A DNA stretch of 64,000 bases from Paenibacillus daejeonensis DSM 15491. Its GTDB lineage: Bacteria; Bacillota; Bacilli; Paenibacillales; Paenibacillaceae. The notes below the pieces were generated by a model that made no database searches, had not been told where the DNA came from, and worked only from the letters and a program-made list of their open reading frames with translations. Shown here piece by piece: positions 1 through 8,381 of the stretch (positions are counted from its first letter, which is position 1; each line of letters begins with the position of its first letter). The translations under genes and the position numbers were made by a program. The stretch is from contig NZ_KB899662.1 of the NCBI RefSeq assembly GCF_000378385.1, positions 287,129 to 351,128 of the forward strand, given 5' to 3'.

Positions 1-201
1 AACGAAAGAAACTTGCCTTAGAGGCACCAAGCGAGCGTGTCCCGACGCTGCAACGAAAGAAACTTGCCTTAGAAGCACCAAACGAGCGTGTCCCGACGCT
101 GCAACGAAAGAAACTTTCCTTAGAGGCACCAAGCGAGCGTGTCCCGACGCTGTAACGAAAGAAACTTGCCTTAGAGGCACCAAACGAGCGTGTCCCGACG
201 C
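1..201. repeat. 51-bp tandem repeat, about four copies
   Basis: Four head-to-tail copies begin at 1, 52, 103 and 154, each exactly 51 bases apart and differing by only a few substitutions. Each unit begins AACGAAAGAAACTT and ends near CCCGACGCTG. The array may continue left of the window. The copies abut directly, with no unique spacers, so this is not CRISPR. It lies beyond the yutD terminator and has no credible gene. Confidence 0.95.
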
Positions 202-224
202 ATCCCGCCTACCAAACGCCCTAC

Positions 225-262
225 CAAAAACAAACGTCCCAGGCTACCCAGCCTGGGACGTT
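225..262 (-). terminator. Rho-independent terminator of yutD
   Basis: A perfect stem CGTCCCAGGCT / AGCCTGGGACG (235-245 with 250-260) around a four-base loop extends by two A-T pairs on each side. Read on the minus strand it is followed by TTTGTTTTTGG, the expected U-tract. It lies just downstream of the minus-strand yutD stop. Confidence 0.85.
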
Positions 263-276
263 CTCTTTTCTTCAAC

Positions 277-1116
277 TTAACTTTGTGGCTCAGTCGGTTT
301 CTTCTCGGCGGCTTGGGGTTCTCGCTTCCTGCCTTCGCTGGACCTTGGGCCCTGTACGGCGTGCTCTTTGGCTCTACCCTCGCCTTGTCGACCCTCGTTA
401 CCTCTGTTCTCGGGAACTTTGGTCGCAACCGATTTATTATCCGATGACTTGCCTTCGCCCGAACGGCCTTCGCCGCCTCTGGACTCCTTGGCAACAGCCA
501 CTTTCGCTTCCGTTTGACGGCTCTCTGCAGGTTTGCTCTCATGCGAGCGGCCTTCTGCAGATTTTCCTTCATTGGCCCGCCCCTCGGCTGGTTTACCCTC
601 CCCGGTGCGACCCTCTGCCGGCTTGCCTTCCACATGTTTCGGTTTACCACTGGAACGCGAACCCCGATTCCGCGATTTGTGCGGTCGTTGGCGTGGTACC
701 GGAGCACCGTTACTGCTGCCACTGCCCGAAATCGTAGCCATCGCCTCAGGGTCAGACTCGACCGCTTCCACCAATTCCACGGTAGCAGCTGACTCAGAGG
801 ACTCTGGTTCGGCGCCGGGCTCTTTCAGATCCGGCTTTTTAGACGTAGCCGTTTTTTGCAGGACGAAATACGGACAGCCAAAATTACAATATTCACTTAC
901 GTAATCAGACATGAAGTAGAAACTGCTGTCCTTGGTTGCTTTGGGATGATTGTCGCGGAAAAAACCTTTGAGCCGGAGCTGACCGTAGCCCCAGTCGCCG
1001 ATAATATAATCATAGCGTTCGAGCACGTCGCTGTAGCGGTCGCGGAAAGCTTCCGCATTCCAGGCAGTCTTGTGCTCATGTACCAGCTCGAACGTACGTC
1101 CTCCAATATGAATCAA
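277..1116 (-). CDS. yutD: YutD family protein with long basic low-complexity tail
   Basis: The N-terminal 90 or so residues match the YutD (DUF1027) family of Firmicutes, whose function is unknown. They contain the conserved stretches RDRYSDVLERYDYIIGDWGY and SDYVSEYCNFGCPYFVLQK. YutD proteins are usually little longer than that domain. Here about 180 further residues follow, rich in Lys, Glu, Gly, Arg and Ser, with imperfect units such as GEGKPAEGR. This tail is probably disordered and basic, which might suit RNA or nucleoid binding; that is inference only. The gene sits downstream of lipA in the same direction, as in Bacillus, but yutC is absent between them and a small inverted-repeat element occupies the gap. 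A terminator follows the stop. Confidence 0.85.
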   Translation of the reverse strand: MIHIGGRTFELVHEHKTAWNAEAFRDRYSDVLERYDYIIGDWGYGQLRLKGFFRDNHPKATKDSSFYFMSDYVSEYCNFGCPYFVLQKTATSKKPDLKEPGAEPESSESAATVELVEAVESDPEAMATISGSGSSNGAPVPRQRPHKSRNRGSRSSGKPKHVEGKPAEGRTGEGKPAEGRANEGKSAEGRSHESKPAESRQTEAKVAVAKESRGGEGRSGEGKSSDNKSVATKVPENRGNEGRQGEGRAKEHAVQGPRSSEGRKREPQAAEKKPTEPQS

Positions 1117-1135
1117 CGCTTATACACTCCTTTAA

Positions 1136-1211
1136 GAGTTCAAAAAGCCCGCTTTTGATCACGAAGTAACGCAGGGAGCGGATTCGACTGAAAACCGATT
1201 TCTTTGAACTC
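1136..1211. repeat. Short MITE-like inverted-repeat element (copy A)
   Basis: About 76 bases bounded by GAGTTCAAA and TTTGAACTC, containing CGCTTTTGATCACGAAGT. The left half and the right end match a longer element at 48151-48317, so this looks like an internally deleted copy. It sits between lipA and yutD on the transcribed strand and may act as a hairpin in the mRNA. Confidence 0.75.
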
Positions 1212-1248
1212 GCACTTTACAAATCCTAACCACAATCGCGTGGCTGGA

Positions 1249-2145
1249 TTATCTGGCTGTGGTTTGCGCCTGCTCCGCCGATTTGACCTGCTCATGCGCA
1301 TGGTAGGAGCTGCGTACCATCGGTCCGGACTCGACGTGGCTGAAGCCGCGTGCCAGTCCTTCTTCCTTCAGTTTGGCGAACTCGTCCGGGTGCACATAGC
1401 GTACAATGGCCATATGATTTGGCGACGGCTGCAGATACTGACCCAGCGTCAGAATATTGCAATCTACCGCTCTCAGGTCGTCCATTGCTTGGAGAATCTC
1501 GTCCCATTCCTCGCCGACACCGAGCATGATACTCGATTTAGTAGGAATCTTGGGATTGAGCTCCTTGGCGCGGCGGATCAATTCGAGAGAGCGAGGGTAC
1601 TTGGCCTTCGCCCGGACACGGTCGGAGAGACGTTCCACCGTCTCAATGTTGTGGTTCAGGATGTCCGGCTTCGCGTCCATGACAACCTTCAGCGCATCCC
1701 AATTCCCCATGAAGTCAGGAATCAGAACCTCGATGCTGCATAGCGGCAGCTTGCGGCGAATGGCTTTGATCGTTTCGGCAAAAATCATTGCGCCTCCGTC
1801 CGCCAGATCATCCCTGGCTACAGAAGTCACGACGCAGTGCTGCAGACCCATCTGCACCGCAGCGTCAGCTACACGTTCGGGCTCTGCCAGATCCAGCTCG
1901 GTCGGCAGTCCGGTGTTGACTGCACAGAAGCGGCAGGCCCGGGTACAAATATCTCCCAGAATCATAAAAGTTGCTGTGCGGTTCGCCCAGCATTCGTAGA
2001 TGTTCGGACAGCGCGCTTCCTCGCACACGGTATGCAAGGTTTTGGAACGCATCATGTCTTTAATTTCCTTATAATTGCCATCGGTCGTCAGTTTGATCCG
2101 AAGCCATTCCGGCTTGGGCAATTTTTCACGTTGTTTCGTACGCAT
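1249..2145 (-). CDS. lipA: Lipoyl synthase (radical SAM)
   Basis: LipA inserts two sulfur atoms into octanoyl groups on lipoyl carrier proteins, using S-adenosylmethionine and two [4Fe-4S] clusters. Both cysteine sets are present: [12 protein letters not shown] near residues 41-52 for the auxiliary cluster, and CTRACRFC near residues 67-74 for the radical-SAM cluster. The closing Arg-Ser-Ser-Tyr motif is also there (RSSYHA). Length, 298 residues, is normal and no lesion is seen. The ATG at 2145 has an AAGGCAGG-like ribosome site about ten bases upstream. It is divergent from lytH and co-directional with yutD, the arrangement known from Bacillus. Confidence 0.96.
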   Translation of the reverse strand: MRTKQREKLPKPEWLRIKLTTDGNYKEIKDMMRSKTLHTVCEEARCPNIYECWANRTATFMILGDICTRACRFCAVNTGLPTELDLAEPERVADAAVQMGLQHCVVTSVARDDLADGGAMIFAETIKAIRRKLPLCSIEVLIPDFMGNWDALKVVMDAKPDILNHNIETVERLSDRVRAKAKYPRSLELIRRAKELNPKIPTKSSIMLGVGEEWDEILQAMDDLRAVDCNILTLGQYLQPSPNHMAIVRYVHPDEFAKLKEEGLARGFSHVESGPMVRSSYHAHEQVKSAEQAQTTAR

Positions 2146-2340
2146 AGGAGCATTACCTGCCTTATTTGTATTCGACAGACGCCGCCTGACGTCCGCTTAT
2201 AGAGAACTTGAAATCGTCACATCTCAACCATTATAACATGAATCGGATAAAAACCAATGATATGCAAATGATAACGTACAGGAAAAGTCACGGACAAAGT
2301 CGTGACGTAACGATTGATTTGAAACAGGAGGTGCTTGTCC

Positions 2341-3402
2341 GTGCGGCAAGGCAGAACATCCGCGCGCATGCTAACCGTGGCGTTGCTCGCCGCCGTCATG
2401 ATGACGGCTGTTCCGGCAGCGGGAAATGCGCAAAAAACAGAAGCGTCAGCGGAAGTTAATACGAAGACAGCCGCAACCGATCGTGCGCAGCAGCTTGCCC
2501 AGCGCAGGGAGCTGTTCGAGAGGATGAGCGCGGTGACGACGATACCCTGGCATGATTTTGCAGCTATTGATCAATATGAGCGTTCTCTGAACCAGGCGCT
2601 GCCCAAGCTGCGGACAGCGAGCGGCACCTTGCTGGGGATCTATATCCCGCCCGAGTTATGGAGCGGTACACTCAATCCTGACCAGGAAGATACCTCATTA
2701 ACGGGGATCGCCATGTTCGGAGGAATCGGCCGCGATGGCAATGGTGACGGGAAGGCGGATCGGACCGACGATGACGATCTCCTGTACACGATTGCGCGTC
2801 ATGTCCTGCAATCCGGCACCAATGACGAAGACTTCGGCATCGGATTGTGGGAGTATTATCACAATACCCGTGCTGTGCAGCGGATCACCCAGTTTTCCAA
2901 AATCTACGAAACCTTCGGTCACCTGGATCTTTTCGAGCATGCGTTTCCCGTCCCTGTAGGCACGCGGTATTCCTATCGCAGCACATGGGGAACCGGTCGC
3001 AGCTGGGGGGGATATCGTATCCATGAGGGCACCGACATTTTTGCAGATTATGGTCTGCCAGTCCGCAGTACCTGCTATGGCATCGTGGAGATCAAAGGCT
3101 GGAACCCTTATGGCGGCTGGCGCATCGGTATCCGCGATTTGGACAATGTGTATCATTATTACGCCCACCTGTCCGGCTATGACAAGACCGTTGGTGTCGG
3201 CGATGTCGTCAAGCCTGGCCAGGTCTTGGGTTGGGTCGGCAGCTCTGGCTACGGGAAACCCGGAACGCAGGGCAAATTCCCGCCACATCTGCACTATGGT
3301 GTGTACCGGGACCGCGGACTGGTCGAGTGGGCTTTCGATCCCTACCCGTCCCTGCGGGCATGGGAGCAGAGCGACCGCAAGAAAAAGAAGGGCAGCGGCT
3401 AA
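2341..3402 (+). CDS. lytH: LytH-like M23 metallopeptidase (L-Ala-D-Glu endopeptidase), sporulation
   Basis: A secreted or membrane-anchored peptidoglycan hydrolase. In Bacillus subtilis LytH (YunA) trims stem peptides in the spore cortex. The N-terminus carries a signal-like hydrophobic segment (MLTVALLAAVMMTAVPA). The C-terminal third is an M23 domain with the zinc-site motifs HEGTDIFADYG and PPHLHYGVY, plus YHYYAHL. The longest frame begins at a TTG at 2335, but AGGAGG (2326-2331) is only three bases from it. The GTG at 2341 is nine bases away, so I take GTG as the start, giving 353 residues. The gene is divergent from lipA and convergent with yunB, another sporulation gene. Confidence 0.88.
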   Translation: MRQGRTSARMLTVALLAAVMMTAVPAAGNAQKTEASAEVNTKTAATDRAQQLAQRRELFERMSAVTTIPWHDFAAIDQYERSLNQALPKLRTASGTLLGIYIPPELWSGTLNPDQEDTSLTGIAMFGGIGRDGNGDGKADRTDDDDLLYTIARHVLQSGTNDEDFGIGLWEYYHNTRAVQRITQFSKIYETFGHLDLFEHAFPVPVGTRYSYRSTWGTGRSWGGYRIHEGTDIFADYGLPVRSTCYGIVEIKGWNPYGGWRIGIRDLDNVYHYYAHLSGYDKTVGVGDVVKPGQVLGWVGSSGYGKPGTQGKFPPHLHYGVYRDRGLVEWAFDPYPSLRAWEQSDRKKKKGSG

Positions 3403-3418
3403 GATTAGCGCTGTCCTT
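3380..3418 (-). terminator. Probable yunB terminator inside the 3' end of lytH
   Basis: AAGGGCAGCG (3388-3397) pairs with CGCTGTCCTT (3409-3418) with one mismatch. On the minus strand the stem is followed by CTTTTTCTT, a usable U-tract for the convergent yunB transcript. On the plus strand the following T-run is weak. Confidence 0.5.
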
Positions 3419-3433
3419 CTTTGCTGCCCCTAC

Positions 3434-4276
3434 TTAAGGCTGAACCACGCTGCCTTCGATAATGCCGCTGCGACGCTCCTCCAGCCGCTCCATCGGAATC
3501 GCGATATTAGGTGCGCCGGCTGTGTTGTTGCCGACAGGATTGCCTTTGTTGTCGTAATAATACATCGGCACATCGCCGACAACGAGCAGGTACGAGATGG
3601 GAATCTCCGACTCCACGATCTGGGGTTTGGTATCAAACGGAATAATAATTGCCACTTCGGTCGTAACCCGGATGTAAACCTCGACCAGAATATTATTAAT
3701 CCCCACGTCCTCCTGGCGTGTATGCAGATCTGCCTTGACCGCACCAATCGGCTCGAACCGCACAGGCACTCGCGGCCCAAACGACGAGAGAATGGCGCTT
3801 CCCAGCGCTCTTCCCACAGGAATGCGCTCGGGGACATTCTTCACCTCCTGTAGTGTGGACTGTACTGTATTAATGGTCTCGGAGGTGATTCGCATATGCT
3901 CGGCATAATTGATCATGAATCCCGATACCTTACCGTTTTCACTCATCTTCCAATCGATCAGTTCGTCCAGGTCAGAACGTCCGGCTACCTGTTCACTGAT
4001 CGCCTTGTTGATTGCTTGTGTCGCCACCTGTTTCACGCGCAGCTCTGCAATATTCATCAGCGGCGGCCGCAGGTTGCGCTCCATAAAGATGAAGAACTGA
4101 AAGGAGAGCACCACCACTACGATTAGGACTAGCCACCACAGCCTGCGCCGCTTGCGCTTGGGCGGCTTGGTTCCTGAGGATTTGAATCGTATGGGCTTTG
4201 ATCTCCCCTGCGTTCCTCCGAATCCACCGCCACCGCCGAATCCGATCTGCCACCGCCGTCTGCCCCATTTAGCCAT
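3434..4276 (-). CDS. yunB: Sporulation protein YunB
   Basis: Matches the YunB family, required for normal sporulation in B. subtilis and of unknown biochemical role. A glycine- and arginine-rich cytoplasmic head is followed by a single membrane anchor (LWWLVLIVVVVLSFQFFIF) and an extracytoplasmic domain with FGPRVPVRFEPIGAVKADL, IRVTTEVAIIIPF and the C-terminal IPMERLEERR. The open frame runs up to 4369, but the GGGAGGGG ribosome site is placed for the ATG at 4276 (protein MAKWGRR...), giving 280 residues. It is convergent with lytH, keeping the Bacillus yunA-yunB pairing. Confidence 0.85.
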   Translation of the reverse strand: MAKWGRRRWQIGFGGGGGFGGTQGRSKPIRFKSSGTKPPKRKRRRLWWLVLIVVVVLSFQFFIFMERNLRPPLMNIAELRVKQVATQAINKAISEQVAGRSDLDELIDWKMSENGKVSGFMINYAEHMRITSETINTVQSTLQEVKNVPERIPVGRALGSAILSSFGPRVPVRFEPIGAVKADLHTRQEDVGINNILVEVYIRVTTEVAIIIPFDTKPQIVESEIPISYLLVVGDVPMYYYDNKGNPVGNNTAGAPNIAIPMERLEERRSGIIEGSVVQP

Positions 4277-4354
4277 CCGCATCCCCTCCCTGCTGCAGCG
4301 CATAATGATCGGCACTCCCGTCCCGCTTGGTATCAGCTTATGCTTGGCATACGA

Positions 4355-4392
4355 TAAAAAGAAGGCCAACCCTGCCAGTCAGTCCGACCTTC
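4355..4392 (-). terminator. Terminator-like hairpin upstream of yunB
   Basis: On the minus strand GAAGGTC pairs with GGCCTTC and is followed by TTTTTATCG. There is no minus-strand gene to the right of it, so it lies in the 5' leader of yunB, about 80 bases before the start. It could be an attenuator or the end of a small RNA. Confidence 0.45.
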
Positions 4393-4395
4393 GCG

Positions 4396-4472
4396 CCGAA
4401 ATAAGGGGTGTCAGTTTCACTAGAGCGGGAACAAGTTCCATAATCGCAAAATAACGCGCTTCAGTTTCCTTA
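4396..4472. repeat. Degenerate 50-bp-period repeat, two copies
   Basis: A core of about 27 bases ending CAGTTTCACTAG (4412-4423) recurs as CAGTTTCCTTAG (4462-4473), 50 bases apart, with several matching bases upstream. It fills part of the 337-base gap between yunB and the first SDR gene. Apart from this and the hairpin at 4355 I see no gene in the gap. Confidence 0.5.
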
Positions 4473-4613
4473 GCCTCCGCACGCTCCCTGCACTGCCACT
4501 GCACACCATCCACAACTCACAAAAAAATTCCAACCAAATCATAAATTTGCGGCATCGCTGCATTGGCGTGTTCGGCCTACAATAAAGTAGAAGCAAGAGA
4601 AATGAGGTGAAGC

Positions 4614-5387
4614 ATGAACCTGCTTAATCAAACGGTCTTCATCACGGACGCCGATCACCCTAGCGGTCGGGCGCTGATTGCCCGTTTTGCCCGTGAAGGT
4701 GTCCCGCTCGCGCTGAACAGCCCCTCCGGCGGTAATGCAATCCGCGAGGAGCTGGCAGCTCTTACGGAAGCTAAGGTCAAGCTGCTCCAATTAGACCTTC
4801 GCAGCCGAGCCGCCATCGTAGACGCTTTGGAGGCAGTTGAGGAAGAGCTCGGACCAGTTGGGCTGCTAATTCACAACCAGCATCGCTATGAGGTGACCAA
4901 TCTGGAACATTGCAGCGAATCCCTCTTTGTGGATGTGATGGACACCAACGCCAAAAGCGCCTTCCTATGCACTCAGATCATCGGCGGACGTATGGCGGAA
5001 CGAGGCTTCGGATCGATCCTCTATGTGACATCCATTCATGCCGAGAAACCTGCAGCCGCATCTTTTATTTACAGCGCATCCCAGGGGGCTATACAAATGT
5101 TGGCGGCAGAAGCCGCACTAGAATTAGGACGACGCGGCGTCCGAGTTAATACGGTCGAGATTGCACCGGTCTCCGGCGAGGAAGATCATCTGACCAGTCC
5201 GCTATCTACGTTGTACGACAACTATGCGCGCAAAGCTCCTCTGCAGACCGTCAAGGCCCGTGACCTTGCCGAGCTGGCACTGTTTCTCTCCGGCGATGAA
5301 GCCGGCGCGCTGCATGGTGCAACGATCCGCCTGGATGGTGGCTTCTTGCTGCACTACATGGATCACAAGATGAAAAAAAGCACTTGA
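4614..5387 (+). CDS. SDR-fold protein lacking the catalytic Lys (probable non-catalytic partner)
   Basis: A short-chain dehydrogenase/reductase fold by overall pattern: an N-terminal Rossmann segment (VFITDADHPSGRALIARF), LDLRSRAAI, a Ser-containing strand YVTSIHAEKP and a C-terminal LDGGFLLHY. However, the TGxxxGxG loop is degraded to TDADHPSG, NNAG is replaced by HNQH, and the YxxxK signature is YSASQ, so the catalytic Lys is Gln. Cofactor use and redox activity are therefore doubtful. Length (257) is normal and the frame intact. The gene starts at an ATG after GAGGTGAAGC. Another SDR with all motifs follows 34 bases later, so this protein may be a structural or regulatory partner in a hetero-oligomer. 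Confidence 0.8.
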   Translation: MNLLNQTVFITDADHPSGRALIARFAREGVPLALNSPSGGNAIREELAALTEAKVKLLQLDLRSRAAIVDALEAVEEELGPVGLLIHNQHRYEVTNLEHCSESLFVDVMDTNAKSAFLCTQIIGGRMAERGFGSILYVTSIHAEKPAAASFIYSASQGAIQMLAAEAALELGRRGVRVNTVEIAPVSGEEDHLTSPLSTLYDNYARKAPLQTVKARDLAELALFLSGDEAGALHGATIRLDGGFLLHYMDHKMKKST

Positions 5388-5421
5388 TGCCATGACCCGT
5401 ACATCACTCAGGAGGTGAAGC

Positions 5422-6192
5422 ATGGACGTAACCGGCAAAACCGCCCTGGTTACCGGCGCCGGCACCGGCATTGGACAGGGTGTGGCGATCGAGCTCGCAC
5501 GCCGTGGAGCCAAGGTCGCCGTGCATTACAACAGCAGCCGCGAAGGCGCTGAGAACACGCGCCGCCAGATTGAAGCACTCGGCGGAGAAGCGCATATCGT
5601 TCAGGGCAATATCGCTAACCAAGAAGAGGTACAGCGCTTCGTCAGCGAGACCGCAGATGCGCTCGGCGGGCTCGATATTCTCGTTAACAATGCAGCTTTG
5701 CAACTGAATCTGAGTCTGCTGCAGCACGATGAGACCAGCTTTGACAAAATCATGCACACCAACCTTAAAGGGTACTGGCTCTGCATGCAAGCAGCGCTTC
5801 CCCATTTGAAGAAGCGTTCCGCAGGACGTGTCATCAATATCTCGTCCGTCCATGCCAAACGCCCGACCGACTTTGATCCCGTCTACTCGATGAGTAAAGG
5901 CGGCATCCGCATGTTGACCCGGGAAGCAGCCATAGAGCTGGGACAGCATGGTATCACCGTAAACGCCATTGAACCTGGAGCTGTCGATGTCGGCAAGCAG
6001 CAAGTCCGTCCCGAGCTGCCGCCTGCTGGCGGCGAACCGATGGAGCGCAGCGATTTCAGGATGCACTTTCCGCTCGGCCGTGCTGGCAAGCCGCAGGACG
6101 TTGGCCATCTCGTCTGCTTTATCGCTTCTGATGCAAGCGCCTTCTTATCCGGCGCTGCCATCCGCTTAGACGGAGCTAGCATGCTGCTCTGA
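5422..6192 (+). CDS. SDR family NAD(P)-dependent oxidoreductase
   Basis: A complete classical SDR of 256 residues with the cofactor loop TGAGTGIG near residue 12, NNAA near 90, the catalytic Ser in NISSVHAKRP and YSMSK with both Tyr and Lys. The tail ends RLDGASMLL. It probably oxidises a sugar acid or polyol, since it precedes an enolase-superfamily dehydratase by 39 bases in the same direction; the substrate is not readable from sequence. The start ATG is behind AGGAGGTGAAGC. It resembles the degenerate SDR just upstream in layout, so the two may derive from a duplication. Confidence 0.9.
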   Translation: MDVTGKTALVTGAGTGIGQGVAIELARRGAKVAVHYNSSREGAENTRRQIEALGGEAHIVQGNIANQEEVQRFVSETADALGGLDILVNNAALQLNLSLLQHDETSFDKIMHTNLKGYWLCMQAALPHLKKRSAGRVINISSVHAKRPTDFDPVYSMSKGGIRMLTREAAIELGQHGITVNAIEPGAVDVGKQQVRPELPPAGGEPMERSDFRMHFPLGRAGKPQDVGHLVCFIASDASAFLSGAAIRLDGASMLL

Positions 6193-6231
6193 CCGAAGCT
6201 ATCATACTTTACCGTAAAGGGAGAGATCCGT

Positions 6232-7623
6232 TTGACTGAGAAAACAGCGACTTATGAAGAAACGTTGGCTCATGTAAACACGGCAAGTCGTCCTTCCGAA
6301 TTGCGCATCACCGATATTCGTTTTACCGATATTGTCGGTGGTCCTTTTCACAGCAGTCTTATCAAGGTATATACGAACCAGGGGTTAACCGGCTTTGGCG
6401 AAGTACGCGACGGGGCAGACAAAATTTATGCGTTGATGCTTAAAAGCCGTTTGCTCGGCGAGAATCCCTGTCATGTCGACAAGCTGTTCCGCCGTATCAA
6501 GCAATTCGGCGGCCATGCCCGGCAGGGCGGAGGCGTAAGCGGGTTGGAGATCGCACTGTGGGATCTGGCGGGCAAAGCGTATGGTGTGCCAATCTATCAG
6601 ATGCTGGGCGGCAAATTCCGGGATAAGGTGCGGATGTACTGCGACACCGAGGTTACTGGACGCAATACAGGTACTGCGATGGGTGAAGCACTGAAGAAAC
6701 GTATGGAGATCGGATTCAGTTTTCTGAAGATGGATCTCGGGATCGGCCAGCTCATCCATGAGCCTGGTGCGCTCAGTGCACCCATCGGCTTCCTGGAAGA
6801 GATGCGGGATAAATCACGCAACCGCTACAATCAGAATTTCAACGAAATGACCGACGAACAGATTCGTGAGATTACGAACCGTCATTATGACATCTACAAT
6901 ATTCCACACCCGTTCACCGGCATCCATGTGACCGAGCATGGGCTTGATATTCTGGAGCAGTATGTTGCCGACGTGCGGGCGGTCATTGGCTACCAGGTGC
7001 CGCTAGCGATTGATCACTTCGGCCACATTGGCGTGGAGGATTGCATCAAGCTTGGGCGGCGTGTCGACAAGTTCAATCTGGCCTGGATGGAAGACATGAT
7101 TCCTTGGCAATACACCGACCAGTATGCGCGACTGGCCAAGTCAGTTACCACGCCGATCTGTACAGGTGAAGATATCTACCTCAAAGAGAACTTCCGGCCA
7201 CTGCTGGAAGCAGGCGGGGTGTCGATTATCCATCCCGACGTTCTTACATCGGGCGGTATTCTGGAGACCAAGAAGATCGGCGATATGGCTCAGGACTACG
7301 GCGTGGGCATGGCGATTCATATGGCCGAAAGTCCGATTGCCTGTCTGGCCGCTGCTCACGTCGCTGCCGCGACGGAGAACTTCATGGCGCTGGAGTATCA
7401 CTCCTGCGAGGTCGACTGGTGGGATGACATTATCGTCGCGCCAAGCTACAAGGGCAAGCTGGTTCAACAGGGCTTCATGACGCTGACGGACGCACCGGGT
7501 CTCGGCATTGATGACCTCAACGATGAAGTGCTGGAGGCCCACCTGCATCCCGACATCCCTGGGGTCTGGGAAGCAACGGATCAATGGAACAAGCTGACCG
7601 CCAACGACCGTTTGTGGAGCTAA
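6232..7623 (+). CDS. Mandelate racemase/muconate lactonizing family sugar-acid dehydratase
   Basis: An enolase-superfamily enzyme of 463 residues with an N-terminal capping domain (GLTGFGEVRDG, SGLEIALWDLAGKAYG) and a barrel. The metal ligands can be placed as Asp in LAIDHFGH, Glu in AWMEDM and Glu in CTGEDIY. The late motif AIHMAESPIACLAAAHVA is also family-like. These enzymes remove water from aldonic or uronic acids after abstracting an alpha proton; the exact substrate is open. The start is a TTG at 6232 behind AAAGGGAGAG. It closes the three-gene plus-strand group and is followed at once by a terminator. A UxuA-like dehydratase and a sugar importer lie close by, which supports sugar-acid catabolism. 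Confidence 0.88.
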   Translation: MTEKTATYEETLAHVNTASRPSELRITDIRFTDIVGGPFHSSLIKVYTNQGLTGFGEVRDGADKIYALMLKSRLLGENPCHVDKLFRRIKQFGGHARQGGGVSGLEIALWDLAGKAYGVPIYQMLGGKFRDKVRMYCDTEVTGRNTGTAMGEALKKRMEIGFSFLKMDLGIGQLIHEPGALSAPIGFLEEMRDKSRNRYNQNFNEMTDEQIREITNRHYDIYNIPHPFTGIHVTEHGLDILEQYVADVRAVIGYQVPLAIDHFGHIGVEDCIKLGRRVDKFNLAWMEDMIPWQYTDQYARLAKSVTTPICTGEDIYLKENFRPLLEAGGVSIIHPDVLTSGGILETKKIGDMAQDYGVGMAIHMAESPIACLAAAHVAAATENFMALEYHSCEVDWWDDIIVAPSYKGKLVQQGFMTLTDAPGLGIDDLNDEVLEAHLHPDIPGVWEATDQWNKLTANDRLWS

Positions 7624-7636
7624 TCATACACAATAA

Positions 7637-7677
7637 AAGGCATGACGCTGCAAGCTGCGGCGTCATGCCTTCTTGTT
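7637..7677 (+). terminator. Rho-independent terminator after the dehydratase
   Basis: AAGGCATGACGC (7637-7648) pairs perfectly with GCGTCATGCCTT (7660-7671), followed by CTTGTTT. It ends the plus-strand SDR-SDR-dehydratase group. Confidence 0.8.
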
Positions 7678-7703
7678 TGAATAGGGAGCCCGCCCCTGCC
7701 GGG

Positions 7704-8273
7704 TCAGCCACCAAAAAGCCGACCATCATCATGCCACTGACCATACATTTTATTGTTCCTGGTATTCTCGATCAGCTTGTCCAACCGCTTCCGAAACAAC
7801 TCGGGCTCGGCCTTGACGCTCTGGATCGTATCGATTCGCACGGTTCGATACACCACCGGAAAAGCCATGAAATTTGCATACACCTGCTCTTCCTCTTTTA
7901 ATCGTTGCTCAATCACTGGATCAATCTTAAATGCAGTGCGGTCCATGTCGGGTAGCACCTTGCGGCCTTCATCGGTCATAAGACCAAGCCGTTCCAGACG
8001 GCGCACCCGTTCTTTGTTCAGTTCGGTCCAAGAGCTTCTCTTGCTTCGGGGTGAGAGCCGCTGGGCGACCTCCGTAGGCGAGATTTTCTTTTTCGTGCTG
8101 TCGATCCAACCGAAGCACAACGCTTCCTCGACTGCATCCAGATATAACACTTTGCCGGGCACCGGCGTCATGCTGACGATAACCCAGCAGTGGGCTGCCA
8201 TCCGGCTGTTGGCCTCCAGCCAAGCTCTGAGCTCTCCCCGCGATGCGACCTTAAGTACATTGGTCATTTCCAT
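7704..8273 (-). CDS. YdeI/OmpD-associated family protein
   Basis: A 189-residue protein of the YdeI family, some members of which are annotated as bacteriocin-protection proteins; the molecular role is not settled. Typical stretches are DAVEEALCFGWIDSTKKKI near residues 45-63, RLSPRSKRSSWTELN and the closing segment on small Arg/Lys-rich helices. The start ATG at 8273 sits eight bases after GGAGGGAGG. It is flanked by terminators on both sides and seems to be a single-gene unit inserted between two sugar-acid gene groups. A link to them is not supported. Confidence 0.8.
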   Translation of the reverse strand: MEMTNVLKVASRGELRAWLEANSRMAAHCWVIVSMTPVPGKVLYLDAVEEALCFGWIDSTKKKISPTEVAQRLSPRSKRSSWTELNKERVRRLERLGLMTDEGRKVLPDMDRTAFKIDPVIEQRLKEEEQVYANFMAFPVVYRTVRIDTIQSVKAEPELFRKRLDKLIENTRNNKMYGQWHDDGRLFGG

Positions 8274-8320
8274 ATCTGATTGCCTCCCTCCAACCTAAAA
8301 CAATTGCTTCTATCATATCA

Positions 8321-8362
8321 AAAACAGCCAGTATCCGTATTCGGAACTGGCTGTTTTTTCTT
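8321..8362 (-). terminator. Terminator of the importer-uxuA operon (bidirectional)
   Basis: AAAACAGCCAGT (8321-8332) pairs with ACTGGCTGTTTT (8346-8357) and has T-runs on both strands. It lies between the uxuA-like stop and the YdeI gene, both on the minus strand. Confidence 0.8.
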
Positions 8363-8381
8363 GAAGCTGGTCATTCTCCTG

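Noticed and set aside
1-201. Possible CRISPR array at the left edge
   Set aside because: The 51-base units are contiguous, with no unique spacers and no cas genes.
171-722. Overlapping ORFs antisense or out of frame to yutD
   Set aside because: They follow from the GC-rich, low-complexity yutD tail and have no family resemblance or ribosome site.
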